From assembly GCA_016868815.1 (NCBI GenBank), contig VGFQ01000010.1:20801-84800 (forward strand): 64,000 nucleotides of DNA. Direction: 5' to 3'. The notes under the pieces are model-generated. The model was not told the origin of the DNA, made no database searches, and saw only the letters and a program-made list of their open reading frames with translations. Within the stretch, counting starts at the first letter, position 1, and each line of letters begins with the position of its first letter. This DNA comes from Bacteroidota bacterium. GTDB lineage: Bacteria; Bacteroidota; Bacteroidia; Chitinophagales; Chitinophagaceae. The position numbers were made by a program, and so were the translations under genes. Below are positions 54,098 through 63,466 of the stretch, in pieces.

Positions 54098-55168
54098 TCA
54101 GACGGCAATTAGGCCATCGACAGGGATCCATGCCCGCTGCTCGCTGCTTGCAAAGGCCAGCTCAATCACTCGTACGACATTATGTCCATGCTCGGGCCGC
54201 TCCTGAAGGGGTTCACCCATGCGGATGGTGCGGTACAGGTTCCGGTAGTACATGCCGAAATCCCCTTTTATAGAAGGCCAGGTCTTCTGTAGCACCTCCC
54301 CGTTGCGCTCCGTATGCAGTAGTCCATGAAAGGCCGCATCCTCATGGCACCAGTCGACACCCACCGGCAGCTCGCCCGCTTTGAGCCGATCTTCCTGCGG
54401 GTCTTCTCCGGACTTCAGAAATGAACCCTTGGTGCCATGCAGCTGGTAGCGGGGGCCCATCTCTCTGACAAGCATGGAAGAATGGAGGGTGACTTTCAAG
54501 AAATCGTAGTCGAGTTGCAGGTCGAAGTAGTCGTCTACTTGTGAATAGTCCTTCTGGCGCCGTATATCTGCCAGAATGCTGCGCGGGAAACCGAACAATT
54601 GCAGGGACTGGTCGATGAGGTGTGCGCCCAGATCGTACAGCACGCCTGCGCCTGGCTCGGCAAATTCTCGCCAAAGGCCGTAGGTGCGAGGGTCGGGACG
54701 GTAGCGGTCGTAATGCGCGGTGAAAGTATGCAGCTTGCCCAGCAGGCCTTCCTCCAGTATTGCTTTCATCGTCAGGTAGTCGGCCACATAGCGGCGGTTG
54801 TGGTATACGGAGCAAACTTTTCCCACCTTTTCCGATAATTCGCAGAGCGTCCTGGCCTCCCAAGAGTGGATGGTGAAAGGCTTCTCTACGACCACATGCT
54901 TGCCGGCCTCCAGGCAGGCTTTCGCATAGGGGAAGTGTGTGTCGTTGGGCGCCGTGATGATGACCAACTCGATCGCTTCATCCGCCAGCAGTGATTCCAA
55001 GTCTCGATGCGTCCGGATGTCTGGATACTTGTTGGCAGCTGCATCCCCGCGTCTTTCTAAGACGGCCTCCAGTCGGTAGTCTGGCATCGTGGTGAGAAAA
55101 GGCGCATGGAACGTGCGCGAGGAGATACCAAAGCTTACAAGGGCGCTGCGTATAGGTGTAGGAGACAT
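54098..55168 (-). CDS. Gfo/Idh/MocA-family oxidoreductase
   Basis: 356 aa. The N-terminal Rossmann domain starts near RSALVSFGISSRTFHAPFL, and the catalytic EKP motif reads HVVVEKPFTIH. A C-terminal domain with YDLGAHLIDQSLQLFG fits the common sugar dehydrogenase branch. The substrate cannot be determined. It converges on the NagB-like gene 12 nt away and is divergent from the formylglycine-generating enzyme. Confidence 0.9.
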   Translation of the reverse strand: MSPTPIRSALVSFGISSRTFHAPFLTTMPDYRLEAVLERRGDAAANKYPDIRTHRDLESLLADEAIELVIITAPNDTHFPYAKACLEAGKHVVVEKPFTIHSWEARTLCELSEKVGKVCSVYHNRRYVADYLTMKAILEEGLLGKLHTFTAHYDRYRPDPRTYGLWREFAEPGAGVLYDLGAHLIDQSLQLFGFPRSILADIRRQKDYSQVDDYFDLQLDYDFLKVTLHSSMLVREMGPRYQLHGTKGSFLKSGEDPQEDRLKAGELPVGVDWCHEDAAFHGLLHTERNGEVLQKTWPSIKGDFGMYYRNLYRTIRMGEPLQERPEHGHNVVRVIELAFASSEQRAWIPVDGLIAV

Positions 55169-55270
55169 TCCAATACTTTCACATAAAAATAGGGGAAACA
55201 GCGAAGGATATCTTCTCCTTGCCTCATTGTAAGCATGAGGGGCAATGGATTTCTAGCTGTATTTTTGAAT

Positions 55271-56425
55271 ATGGAGTTTCGGGTAGTTTTTTTTTTATGG
55301 TTCGTTGCTCTACATCTTTCCTGCAATGATCGAAGGGCCACTTCGATGGAAGATAAGAGAATCACATCTTCCATGACCTGCAGCAATGGCCTGACGGTGT
55401 CGGACAGTGCCCTTTACATGCAGGGTGGGGGCGAGGCTTTCTTGCCAACCCTGGAAGACAGTGCGCGCATTCCGGGCCGAGTGCCCGATGGCATGGTCCT
55501 GGTGCCGGGGGGAGAGTTCAGTATGGGTTCCGTCAATCCATTGGGCATGCAGGGGGGAGGACACGAGGATATGTATGATGCCCGTCCGGTACATCGTGTG
55601 CGGCTAGATCCTTTCTACATGGATGCTTCAGAAGTCACCAACCGCCAGTTCGAGGCGTTTGTGACCGCCACCGGATATGTTACGATCGCCGAGCAGACGC
55701 CCACTAAAGAGGAATTCCCGGAGGCACCATCAGAGAACCTCGTCGCAGGCTCGGTGCTCTTCACACCACCTCCGCAGCCTGTACCCTTAGACGACCACTT
55801 GCAATGGTGGAGTTATGCCCGGGGTGCCAGTTGGCGTTATCCGGAAGGGCCTGGCAGCAGCCTGCAAGGAAGGGAGGATCATCCAGTGGTGCACGTCGCA
55901 TGGGCAGATGCCGCCGCCTATGCACGCTGGGCTGGGAAAAGACTTCCCACTGAGGCTGAATGGGAATTTGCCGCTAGGGGTGGACGCCCGGGCAATCTAT
56001 TCGCATGGGGCAATCAGATAAATCCGTCCGGACGATGGATGGCCAACTCGTTCCAGGGCAGCTTCCCCCATCAGGATGCAGGTCAAGACGGCTATCGTGG
56101 GGTGGCGCCAGTCAGACGATTTCCTCCCAATGCATATGGGCTCTATGATATGGCGGGGAATGTATGGGAATGGTGTTCCGACTGGTATCGGAATGATTAC
56201 TACAAACTTTTGGCCAGTCAACTATCGGTCGCGCTTAATCCCAAGGGCCCCACAGATTCCTTTGATCCCAGTGAGCCGGGTGTCCCCAAGCGTGTTCAAC
56301 GCGGCGGTTCTTTTTTATGCACCGACCAGTATTGCACGCGGTATATGGTGGGTACGCGTGGAAAAGGTGAAGTTTCTTCTTCTACCAACCACATCGGCTT
56401 TCGATGTGTCAAGAATATATTCTGA
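55271..56425 (+). CDS. Formylglycine-generating enzyme-family lipoprotein with both catalytic cysteines
   Basis: 384 aa. The ATG at 55271 gives a lipoprotein signal (FFLWFVALHLSCND), so the enzyme is probably exported. The FGE-sulfatase domain covers most of the chain: MVLVPGGEFSMGS, YMDASEVTNRQFEAFV, HVAWADAAAYARWAGKRLPTEAEWEFAARGG, NVWEWCSDWY. The active-site pair Cys350 and Cys355 in RGGSFLCTDQYCTRY corresponds to the two cysteines of true formylglycine-generating enzymes. Many homologues in this family lack them. No sulfatase gene lies in the window. Confidence 0.92.
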   Translation: MEFRVVFFLWFVALHLSCNDRRATSMEDKRITSSMTCSNGLTVSDSALYMQGGGEAFLPTLEDSARIPGRVPDGMVLVPGGEFSMGSVNPLGMQGGGHEDMYDARPVHRVRLDPFYMDASEVTNRQFEAFVTATGYVTIAEQTPTKEEFPEAPSENLVAGSVLFTPPPQPVPLDDHLQWWSYARGASWRYPEGPGSSLQGREDHPVVHVAWADAAAYARWAGKRLPTEAEWEFAARGGRPGNLFAWGNQINPSGRWMANSFQGSFPHQDAGQDGYRGVAPVRRFPPNAYGLYDMAGNVWEWCSDWYRNDYYKLLASQLSVALNPKGPTDSFDPSEPGVPKRVQRGGSFLCTDQYCTRYMVGTRGKGEVSSSTNHIGFRCVKNIF

Positions 56426-56461
56426 TCGGGACTGCCGGTTATCGCATACGGCAGATGCTGC

Positions 56462-56493
56462 TTTGTACTGTCTGTCCAAAGCCCCTACCTTTG
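56462..56493 (+). promoter_or_regulatory. Promoter of fbaA
   Basis: TTTG (56462-56465), a 20-nt spacer and TACCTTTG (56486-56493) match the Bacteroidota consensus exactly. A CTGCCG/CGGCAG hairpin (56432-56454) lies just upstream, between it and the previous gene; it has no T-run. The fbaA ATG is 20 nt downstream. Confidence 0.85.
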
Positions 56494-56513
56494 CACGCGA
56501 AAATCTATACGAT

Positions 56514-57581
56514 ATGGGCAAATATAGGGCTGGTGTGCTTTTTGGAGAGGAGCTCCGTTCGATCTACCAGGATGCAAAGGACCAAGGTTATGCCTTGCCG
56601 GCTGTCAATACCACTGGATCGAACTCCATCAATGCCACCCTAGAGACGGCTGCCAAGGTAAACTCCCCGGTGATTATCCAGTTTTCCAACGGCGGGGCTC
56701 AATTTATCGCAGGCAAAGGCATGCCCAACGAGGCCCTGCAGGCGAACATCTCAGGCGCAGTCTCCGGTGCGTTGCATATCCACAATGCTGCTAAGTACTA
56801 CGGCGTGCCTGTCATCTTACATACCGACCATGCCGCCTATAAATGGCTGCCGTGGGTCAGTGGGATGATCGATGCCGGAGCTACATATTTCAAAGAGAAA
56901 GGCCATCCGCTCTTCAGTTCTCACATGCTCGACCTATCTGAAGAACCCCTCGAAGAGAACATCGCCACCTCCGCAGCATACTTCCAACGCATGGCCCCAC
57001 TTGGGATGGGTATTGAGATTGAACTCGGCGTCACTGGAGGAGAGGAAGACGGGGTCGACAACAGCGATGTAGACAATGAGCGTCTCTACACGCAGCCACA
57101 GCACGTCGCGAAGGCCTATGAAGAGCTCCGTAAGGTCAGCGACTTATTCACCATCGCGGCTGCCTTCGGGAACGTCCATGGCGTCTATAAACCGGGTAAT
57201 GTGCAGCTGCGCCCCGACATCTTGCGGAACAGTCAGCACTACATTCAAAGCCATTATGGCACTGACCTCAACCCGGTATTTTTTGTTTTCCACGGCGGCA
57301 GCGGCTCCCCCCAAGCGCAGATCCGCGAAGCAATCGGCTACGGTGCCATCAAGATGAACATCGATACTGACCTGCAATGGGCTTTCTGGGAAGGAGTGCT
57401 GAAATACTACCAGAAAAACCAAGCCTACCTGCAGGGACAACTGGGTAATCCCGAAGGAGATGATAAGCCGAATAAAAAATTCTACGACCCCCGGGCATGG
57501 CTTCGGAAAGCAGAAGAGTCGTATGGCGCCCGCCTGGAAATCGCATTCCAGGACCTCAACTGCATCAACCGGAATGCCTGA
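56514..57581 (+). CDS. fbaA: Class II fructose-bisphosphate aldolase
   Basis: 355 aa. The zinc-dependent aldolase of glycolysis/gluconeogenesis. Metal and active-site motifs are HTDHAAYKWLPW, EIELGVTGGEEDGVDN, FGNVHGVYKPGNV and FVFHGGSGS. The length and motif order match the E. coli FbaA type. The start at 56514 is set by the promoter and the natural MGKYRAGVLFGEEL start; the longer in-frame extension upstream overlaps the previous gene. Confidence 0.96.
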   Translation: MGKYRAGVLFGEELRSIYQDAKDQGYALPAVNTTGSNSINATLETAAKVNSPVIIQFSNGGAQFIAGKGMPNEALQANISGAVSGALHIHNAAKYYGVPVILHTDHAAYKWLPWVSGMIDAGATYFKEKGHPLFSSHMLDLSEEPLEENIATSAAYFQRMAPLGMGIEIELGVTGGEEDGVDNSDVDNERLYTQPQHVAKAYEELRKVSDLFTIAAAFGNVHGVYKPGNVQLRPDILRNSQHYIQSHYGTDLNPVFFVFHGGSGSPQAQIREAIGYGAIKMNIDTDLQWAFWEGVLKYYQKNQAYLQGQLGNPEGDDKPNKKFYDPRAWLRKAEESYGARLEIAFQDLNCINRNA

Positions 57582-57687
57582 CTTGGCTACAGATAGACAA
57601 CGTTTTGAGATCTCGCTCCTACGGGTTATTGGAACAGGCGGAAAAAGATGAAATTCCCTACCTTCAGGTCCAACAAATACCTTTACG

Positions 57688-58569
57688 ATGAAGCGAGTTT
57701 TTCATCTGCTCCTGACGGGTACAATGGCCTACTGGTTGCTGGCCTGCAATGGCTCCAGTAGCGGGGCATCTTCTGCTGCTGATTCGGCAGATCTCACAAA
57801 GGATTGGACCCTCAGCGTTCAATTGTGGACCTTCCACATATTCGATTTCAACACCGCCATTGAGAAGGCCGACAGCGCAGGCCTACAAACGGTGGAAGCT
57901 TTCCCTGGCCAAAAGCTGGTCGGATATCCAGATACAGCCTTCGGTGCAGGCATGTCCGCGGCCTCCCGCCAGCAAGTGAAAGCCTTCCTGGCCCAGAAAA
58001 AAATATCCATCCTGGCATATGGCGTCGTTGTGCCACAGACCGCCGGAGAATGGGTTTCCAACTTCGAGTTCGCCAAAGACATGGGCATCCGCTATATCAC
58101 GACGGAGCCACTCAAAGAACACTGGGATCTGGTCGATAGTCTATCCGGTGCGTACGACATCCCCATTGCCATCCATGACCACCCTAAACCCAGCCCATAT
58201 TGGCATCCGGACTCTGTCCTCGCCGCCGCCGCCGGTAGGCCGCACATAGGTGCCTGCGCCGACATCGGGCACTGGGTCCGTAATGGCCTGAAGGCATCCG
58301 AATGCGTGCATAAACTGCAAGGAAAGATTGTGGGTCTTCACCTGAAAGATGTTAAAGTATTTGGCCAGACGGATGCTGCAGATATGATACCTGGCACCGG
58401 TGTGGTCGATATCCCTGCTGTTTTGGCTGAACTCAAACGGCAAGGCTTCAAAGGAAATTTTTCTATTGAACACGAAGACAATTGGGACAACAATGTTCCC
58501 GATGTCAAACAGATTGTCACTTACTTCAACGAGCAAGTAAAAGCTTTACAGTCCTCAAAACCAGAGTGA
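57688..58569 (+). CDS. Sugar phosphate isomerase/epimerase-like TIM-barrel lipoprotein
   Basis: 293 aa. A lipoprotein signal is present (LLLTGTMAYWLLACNG, Cys20). The rest is an AP-endonuclease-2-like TIM barrel (WTLSVQLWTFH, LQTVEAFPGQ, IAIHDHPKP, IGACADIGHWVRNG, IVGLHLKDVK, FSIEHEDNW), including the His/Asp/Glu metal ligands of the family. These proteins usually act on sugars; here the protein would be on the periplasmic side. Its stop overlaps the ATG of the oxidoreductase downstream (TGATG), so the two form an operon. Confidence 0.88.
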   Translation: MKRVFHLLLTGTMAYWLLACNGSSSGASSAADSADLTKDWTLSVQLWTFHIFDFNTAIEKADSAGLQTVEAFPGQKLVGYPDTAFGAGMSAASRQQVKAFLAQKKISILAYGVVVPQTAGEWVSNFEFAKDMGIRYITTEPLKEHWDLVDSLSGAYDIPIAIHDHPKPSPYWHPDSVLAAAAGRPHIGACADIGHWVRNGLKASECVHKLQGKIVGLHLKDVKVFGQTDAADMIPGTGVVDIPAVLAELKRQGFKGNFSIEHEDNWDNNVPDVKQIVTYFNEQVKALQSSKPE

Positions 58570-59648
58570 TGAGTACAGCAGCCAGTTTGCGGGTGCTGGT
58601 GGTGGGATGCGGTAATATGGGTGCCTCCCACGCCATCGCCTATTCGAAGATGCCTGACGTCAGGATCTGCGGGATCGTGTCTCGCGGCGATAGTAAGTCA
58701 GCACTAAACGACCGACTCGGTGGTAGCTACCCGTTGTTCGAAGATTATACGGAAGCCCTGCAACATACTGCCCCGGATGCCGTCTGCATCTCTACCTATC
58801 CCGACACCCATGAAGCCTTCGCGGTAGCAGCCCTTGAGAGAGGTTGCCATGTGTTCATGGAAAAGCCCATTGCAGATTCGGTGGCCGGTGCAGAGCGGGT
58901 GGCAGAGACCGCCAGGCGTGTAGGGAAAAAACTTGTGGTAGGATATATCCTTCGACATCATCCATCCTGGATCCGCTTTATTGAGGAAGCCCGACATTTG
59001 GGCAAGCCCCTGGTGATGAGGATGAATTTGAACCAGCAGAGCCATGGATACATGTGGGATGTCCATCGGAATCTGATGAAGAGCCTGAGTCCGATCGTCG
59101 ATTGCGCCGTGCATTATATTGACGTCATGTGTCAGATGGTTCGCTCCAGGCCGCTGAGGGTACATGCCATTGGGGCCAAGCTGACCCCCGACATTCCTGC
59201 ATGGAACTACAACTACGGGCAACTCCAAATACATTTTGAGGATGGGTCCGTAGGTTGGTATGAAGCCGGCTGGGGGCCTATGATGAGCGAGACAGCCTTT
59301 TTCATCAAAGATGTCGTTGGTCCCAAAGGCGCTGTCTCGATCGTAGCCAAAGAGGCCTCATCGCAAGGGCACTCCGACACCATCGATGCCCATACCAAAA
59401 CGGAATCCCTGCGCCTTCATCATGCAGACATCGATGCCCAGAATGAGTTCACTCGTCCAGACCAGTGGATCGATCTTTCCGATGAGCCCGACCACCAAGG
59501 ACTCTGTGATCGGGAGCAGGATTATTTCCTCAAAGCCATCCAGGAAAATCTCGACCTGACAGACCATGTCCAGGATGCAGTGGATAGCCTCCGCATTGCC
59601 TTTGCCTGCGATGAGAGCGTCCGGACCGGCCAGGTCGTCTCGCTCTGA
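58569..59648 (+). CDS. Gfo/Idh/MocA-family oxidoreductase
   Basis: 359 aa. The Rossmann domain begins RVLVVGCGNMGASHAIAY, and the catalytic EKP motif is HVFMEKPIADS. The C-terminal domain has SPIVDCAVHYIDVM, a family-typical Asp/His region. No signal peptide is visible, so it is cytoplasmic. It is translationally coupled to the isomerase-like lipoprotein; such pairs are common in sugar catabolic clusters. The substrate is unknown. Confidence 0.9.
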   Translation: MSTAASLRVLVVGCGNMGASHAIAYSKMPDVRICGIVSRGDSKSALNDRLGGSYPLFEDYTEALQHTAPDAVCISTYPDTHEAFAVAALERGCHVFMEKPIADSVAGAERVAETARRVGKKLVVGYILRHHPSWIRFIEEARHLGKPLVMRMNLNQQSHGYMWDVHRNLMKSLSPIVDCAVHYIDVMCQMVRSRPLRVHAIGAKLTPDIPAWNYNYGQLQIHFEDGSVGWYEAGWGPMMSETAFFIKDVVGPKGAVSIVAKEASSQGHSDTIDAHTKTESLRLHHADIDAQNEFTRPDQWIDLSDEPDHQGLCDREQDYFLKAIQENLDLTDHVQDAVDSLRIAFACDESVRTGQVVSL

Positions 59649-60177
59649 AGGTGCAAAAGTCTCTTTCTCTGCTTTGGCCTTTCCCTTCGCAGTTCCTGGC
59701 ACAATCCCTCATCATATCCCTTCATACCGCTCGGAGATCGTGGTTTACGCGGTTTTCTCTGTGAGAAATACATTTTATCAGGGCTATTCTTCCTTTTTCT
59801 AACCCTATCCCCCCGACTATTTTACACTTCGACTTTGAGGTTGATCGGGGGATATAATTTTTTGATAGATAATCATAAAAGTCATTTTATTTTGAAAATT
59901 ATCTTAGATACAGTATTTATTAGTGTATATAATTCAATGTCCTTCCTTTAATATATTTTTTTTTTAAAATTATTTTTTTTTTCGGCCGCACACAAGTTTT
60001 CGCCTCATTTTCAGTTTAGTATGTGTGCCATTTATGCTTTGTGCGTTTGATTAGAAAACAAACATTGTGTACAGGCTAAAATGGGCACTCATCCAATATC
60101 CTCCTGCACCGATGCTGTGACTGAGGTGGCGTAGCCATCGAGTCGCAAAGTAGCTTCAGGTTCTGGGTTATAAATAA
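59649..60177 (+). other. AT-rich spacer ahead of the exopolysaccharide locus
   Basis: 529 bp, clearly more AT-rich than the flanking genes, with long T and A runs around 59940-59995. I see no gene, no clear intrinsic terminator hairpin and no perfect TAnnTTTG promoter. The nearest -7-like sequence is TATGCTTTG near 60033. The promoter of the polysaccharide genes presumably lies in its 3' half. Confidence 0.5.
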
Positions 60178-60978
60178 ATGATAATGAGAACGGTAGTGAT
60201 GTATTTTCTGGCAGTTTGCTGCTTGACCCAAGTAGGGTGTCTGTCTTATCGGGAGATGGTGAATTTTCAGGATGGAGCGGATCTGGGCAAGATGGGGGGA
60301 GTTAAAATCCCAGTGATATCGGATCTGACTTTAAGGCCGGACGACATGGTGGCTGTTACGTTATACAGCTACAACCAGGAGGAGGCTGTTCGTTTTAATA
60401 TTTTCAGTAACCAGTCGCAAGTGCAGCTCTCGGCCCAAAGTAGTCAATCTGCCACCTTGGCTGAACCCCTTGGCTATCGGGTCGATTCCAAAGGGTCCAT
60501 TGAAATGCCTGTGATTGGTCGTGTTTATGTCGCCGGACTGACGTTGGAGCAGCTGAGGGACAGTGTCCATGCAAAGGTCGCGGCCACAGGATATTTGAAA
60601 GACCTCAGTGTGCAGGTCAGATTTCTGTCGTTTCGCATCACCATCTTAGGGGAGGTCAACAACCCCGGTACTTATACCGTGCCGACCCAGCGCATCAACG
60701 TGCTGGAAGCTTTGGGCTTGGCTAAAGATGCGACGCTCTATAGCAGGAGAGATAACATTCTGGTCGTCCGGGAGCAAGGTGGCCGCCGGGAATATGGTCG
60801 AATCGATTTAAAATCAAAGGCGCTATTTGAGAGCCCATTCTACTATCTCCAGCCCAATGATGTCGTATACGTAGAGCCTCACCGCTCGAAGGTTTTGTCT
60901 GCTCCAGACCCTGTGAGCCGCTATCTGGGCATCGTCTTGGGACTTGCCACTTTGGCCACCTTACTTTCTACGCTTTAA
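60178..60978 (+). CDS. Polysaccharide export protein (Wza-like), lipoprotein
   Basis: 266 aa. Wza-type proteins form the outer-membrane export channel for capsule or exopolysaccharide. The lipoprotein signal ends QVGC with Cys21. The polysaccharide export domain includes LRPDDMVAVTLYSYNQEE and YRVDSKGSIEMPVIGRVYVAGLTLEQL. A SLBB-like region follows (VRFLSFRITILGEVNNPGTYTVP). The C-terminus has a hydrophobic helix for membrane insertion. The tyrosine autokinase follows 31 nt downstream. Confidence 0.93.
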   Translation: MIMRTVVMYFLAVCCLTQVGCLSYREMVNFQDGADLGKMGGVKIPVISDLTLRPDDMVAVTLYSYNQEEAVRFNIFSNQSQVQLSAQSSQSATLAEPLGYRVDSKGSIEMPVIGRVYVAGLTLEQLRDSVHAKVAATGYLKDLSVQVRFLSFRITILGEVNNPGTYTVPTQRINVLEALGLAKDATLYSRRDNILVVREQGGRREYGRIDLKSKALFESPFYYLQPNDVVYVEPHRSKVLSAPDPVSRYLGIVLGLATLATLLSTL

Positions 60979-61009
60979 GTGTTTCACCGCCCCATAATCC
61001 AATAAATCC

Positions 61010-63415
61010 GTGAATCCACAGAACTTATCCTATCCGGTATCCGGCCGAAAAGCCCTCTCAGAAACCGATGAGAAGCCAATCCGTTTCCGGAGCGTCTTCT
61101 GGAACTTCGCACAGTTCTGGCCCATCATTGGCCTGTCCTGCTTGATGGGTGGGGTTGCCTCCTTTGTATTCTTGAAGCGGTCTCAGCCCTTGTACAGCGC
61201 CACCACCAAGATCCTGATCCGAGACGAGACGAGCTCTGGGCAGATCACGGAGGCTAGTGTATTTGAAGACCTAGGACTGATCAGCCGAAGTGGAAATATT
61301 GAGAATGAGATGGAAGTACTGCAGTCTGTAAATCTCATGAAATCGGTTGTTTCAAACCTCAAGCTACAGACAGTCTATCATCGGCAGGAGGGTTTGAGGG
61401 ACATCGATCTCTACAGGGGCTGTCCCATCCAACTCAGCGCATGGTCGCCGACAGATAGCCTCCGGGATGCGCAGGCCCAGTGGCAGGTCGAGCCGTTGGA
61501 CGCCGTTCGCTATGCAGTTGACTGGGAGGGCAAGCGGTATGAAGGGCGATTTGGTCAATTGCTGGTGACAGATAGGGGTGTCTTGCTTTTCTCCCGCAAT
61601 AAGCCGGGGTCAGCAGCAGGGGTTGGGCAGTCCTTCCGTGTTACTTTGCGGAGTACTGATGCGGCGGCCACTGCCATCAAAGGTCAAATGGACATCAAAT
61701 ACATTGGCAAGCGTTCCACTGTTCTGGCGTTAACCTTGCAGGATCCCGTCATGCAGCGGGCCAAAGACATCCTCGACGAGTTGGCAAGGGTCTACGATCA
61801 ATCGCAGTTGACAGACCGAAAGCGTATCTATGTCAACACGATTTCTTTCATTGACGACCGGCTTGGTATCCTAACATCTGAATTGTCAGACATTGAGTCG
61901 TCCGTCGAACGCCTCAAGAGCCGAGGAAAAATCCTCGACCCCATCGCAGAGATGCCACTGCTCCGCGAAGAGACACAGGCCTATGAAAAACAGCTGACAG
62001 AGAATGAGATCCAGCTCGACATCATCCGCAACATCCGTACCTACCTTTCCCGAGAAGTAGAGCGGTTCGATTTCATTCCTTCAAACCTTGGCATCAATAA
62101 CCTCACCCTCACGGGGATGCTTGAGCATTTTAATACGCTCCTATTGGATAAGGAGAAAGCAGCCTCTATGCTGGGGTCTTCCAACCCGCAGCTGAAAGCC
62201 ATGGATCGACAGTTGGCCAATCTGCGCTCAGGTATATTACAAAATATTACCGGGCTGGAGAAAGACTTGCAGGTGACTCGCAGTCGACTCGACGGCATCA
62301 AGCAGCGCCTGCAATCACGCATCTCCGGACTGCCGGAGCAGGAGCGTCTGCTCATCGATGTACAACGCCAGCAAACCATCAAGCAGAACCTCTATCTCTA
62401 CCTTTTACAAAAGAAAGAGGAGTCTGAATTGTCCCGTACGGTGGCGGTCTCCAATAACAAAGTCGTAGAGCCTGCCATGAGCATGGGGCAGGTGTATCCT
62501 GTTGCGCGGAATGTCTGGGCGCTAGGGCTGGGTGCCGGATTTCTGCTTCCCATCTTCATCATAGGGATGCTGCAGGCCCTCAACACTAAGGTCCGGGGTG
62601 TGGATGACATCCGTCGGCATACCCGGGTGCCTTTGCTGGGTCTAATCAACCACTCCAGCAACAACCATCCTGTCGCCGTCAGGGGCAATAGCCGGTCCGT
62701 CATTTCCGAGATGTTCCGGCTGATCCGTGCCAACTTGCAATTCATCGGCGTCGGTACGCCGGCAAATGCCATCCTCATCACATCTTCTGTTTCTGGCGAA
62801 GGCAAAAGCTTTGTCAGTCTGAACCTTGGCATTACCTTGGCCCTCACCGGCAAGAAAGTGCTGTTGATCGAACTTGACTTGCGCAACCCCCGCATCGCAC
62901 GTACCCTAGGGGGTAGCTTCAAAGAGGGTCTGGGAATCACACAATACTTGAGGTCAGACGACATGCACTGGTCATCCGTGGTCAGACCTTCTGGCCTGGA
63001 GCAGGGGCTTGATATCGTATGCTGCGGTCCCATCCCACCCAACCCCAGCGAACTGCTGATGGGGCAACGGATCGTAATGCTCTTCAACGAGGCCAAGAAG
63101 GTGTATGACCATATCATCATCGACTCCGCACCAGTGGGATTGGTGAGCGACGCGCTGCTCTTGGGTCGATTGGTAGATACTACCTTATACATCGTACGGA
63201 AAGACATTACAAGCCTGGCACATCTGGAGATCATCGAGGAGACAGCCGCACTGGGTAAGCTTCCAAGGCCTTTTGTGGTACTAAACGCAGTCAGGAGGAC
63301 CTTCCTGGGCTATTCTCAGAGCCATCTTTACGGATATGGCTACTACCAAAAAGATAAGTCGACAACCTCTTGGCTGAAGAAGTCTGAGCGTGCTTTGGAG
63401 CCTGTTCCTGCCTGA
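61010..63415 (+). CDS. Polysaccharide co-polymerase/tyrosine autokinase (Wzc-like)
   Basis: 801 aa from a GTG. The N-terminal Wzz-like region has two membrane helices around a periplasmic coiled-coil domain (PIIGLSCLMGGVASFVFL near residues 40-58, and a second around 500-525). The cytoplasmic BY-kinase domain has Walker A (SSVSGEGKSF, about residues 594-603), Walker A' (LIELDLRNPR) and Walker B (IIIDSAP). The C-terminal Tyr cluster (YSQSHLYGYGYYQK) is the expected autophosphorylation tail. It controls chain length in exopolysaccharide export. Confidence 0.95.
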   Translation: MNPQNLSYPVSGRKALSETDEKPIRFRSVFWNFAQFWPIIGLSCLMGGVASFVFLKRSQPLYSATTKILIRDETSSGQITEASVFEDLGLISRSGNIENEMEVLQSVNLMKSVVSNLKLQTVYHRQEGLRDIDLYRGCPIQLSAWSPTDSLRDAQAQWQVEPLDAVRYAVDWEGKRYEGRFGQLLVTDRGVLLFSRNKPGSAAGVGQSFRVTLRSTDAAATAIKGQMDIKYIGKRSTVLALTLQDPVMQRAKDILDELARVYDQSQLTDRKRIYVNTISFIDDRLGILTSELSDIESSVERLKSRGKILDPIAEMPLLREETQAYEKQLTENEIQLDIIRNIRTYLSREVERFDFIPSNLGINNLTLTGMLEHFNTLLLDKEKAASMLGSSNPQLKAMDRQLANLRSGILQNITGLEKDLQVTRSRLDGIKQRLQSRISGLPEQERLLIDVQRQQTIKQNLYLYLLQKKEESELSRTVAVSNNKVVEPAMSMGQVYPVARNVWALGLGAGFLLPIFIIGMLQALNTKVRGVDDIRRHTRVPLLGLINHSSNNHPVAVRGNSRSVISEMFRLIRANLQFIGVGTPANAILITSSVSGEGKSFVSLNLGITLALTGKKVLLIELDLRNPRIARTLGGSFKEGLGITQYLRSDDMHWSSVVRPSGLEQGLDIVCCGPIPPNPSELLMGQRIVMLFNEAKKVYDHIIIDSAPVGLVSDALLLGRLVDTTLYIVRKDITSLAHLEIIEETAALGKLPRPFVVLNAVRRTFLGYSQSHLYGYGYYQKDKSTTSWLKKSERALEPVPA

Positions 63416-63466
63416 CCCCCTTTGACTGGAGAATGTCAATGCACTACATGGATATAACTTTCCCGG

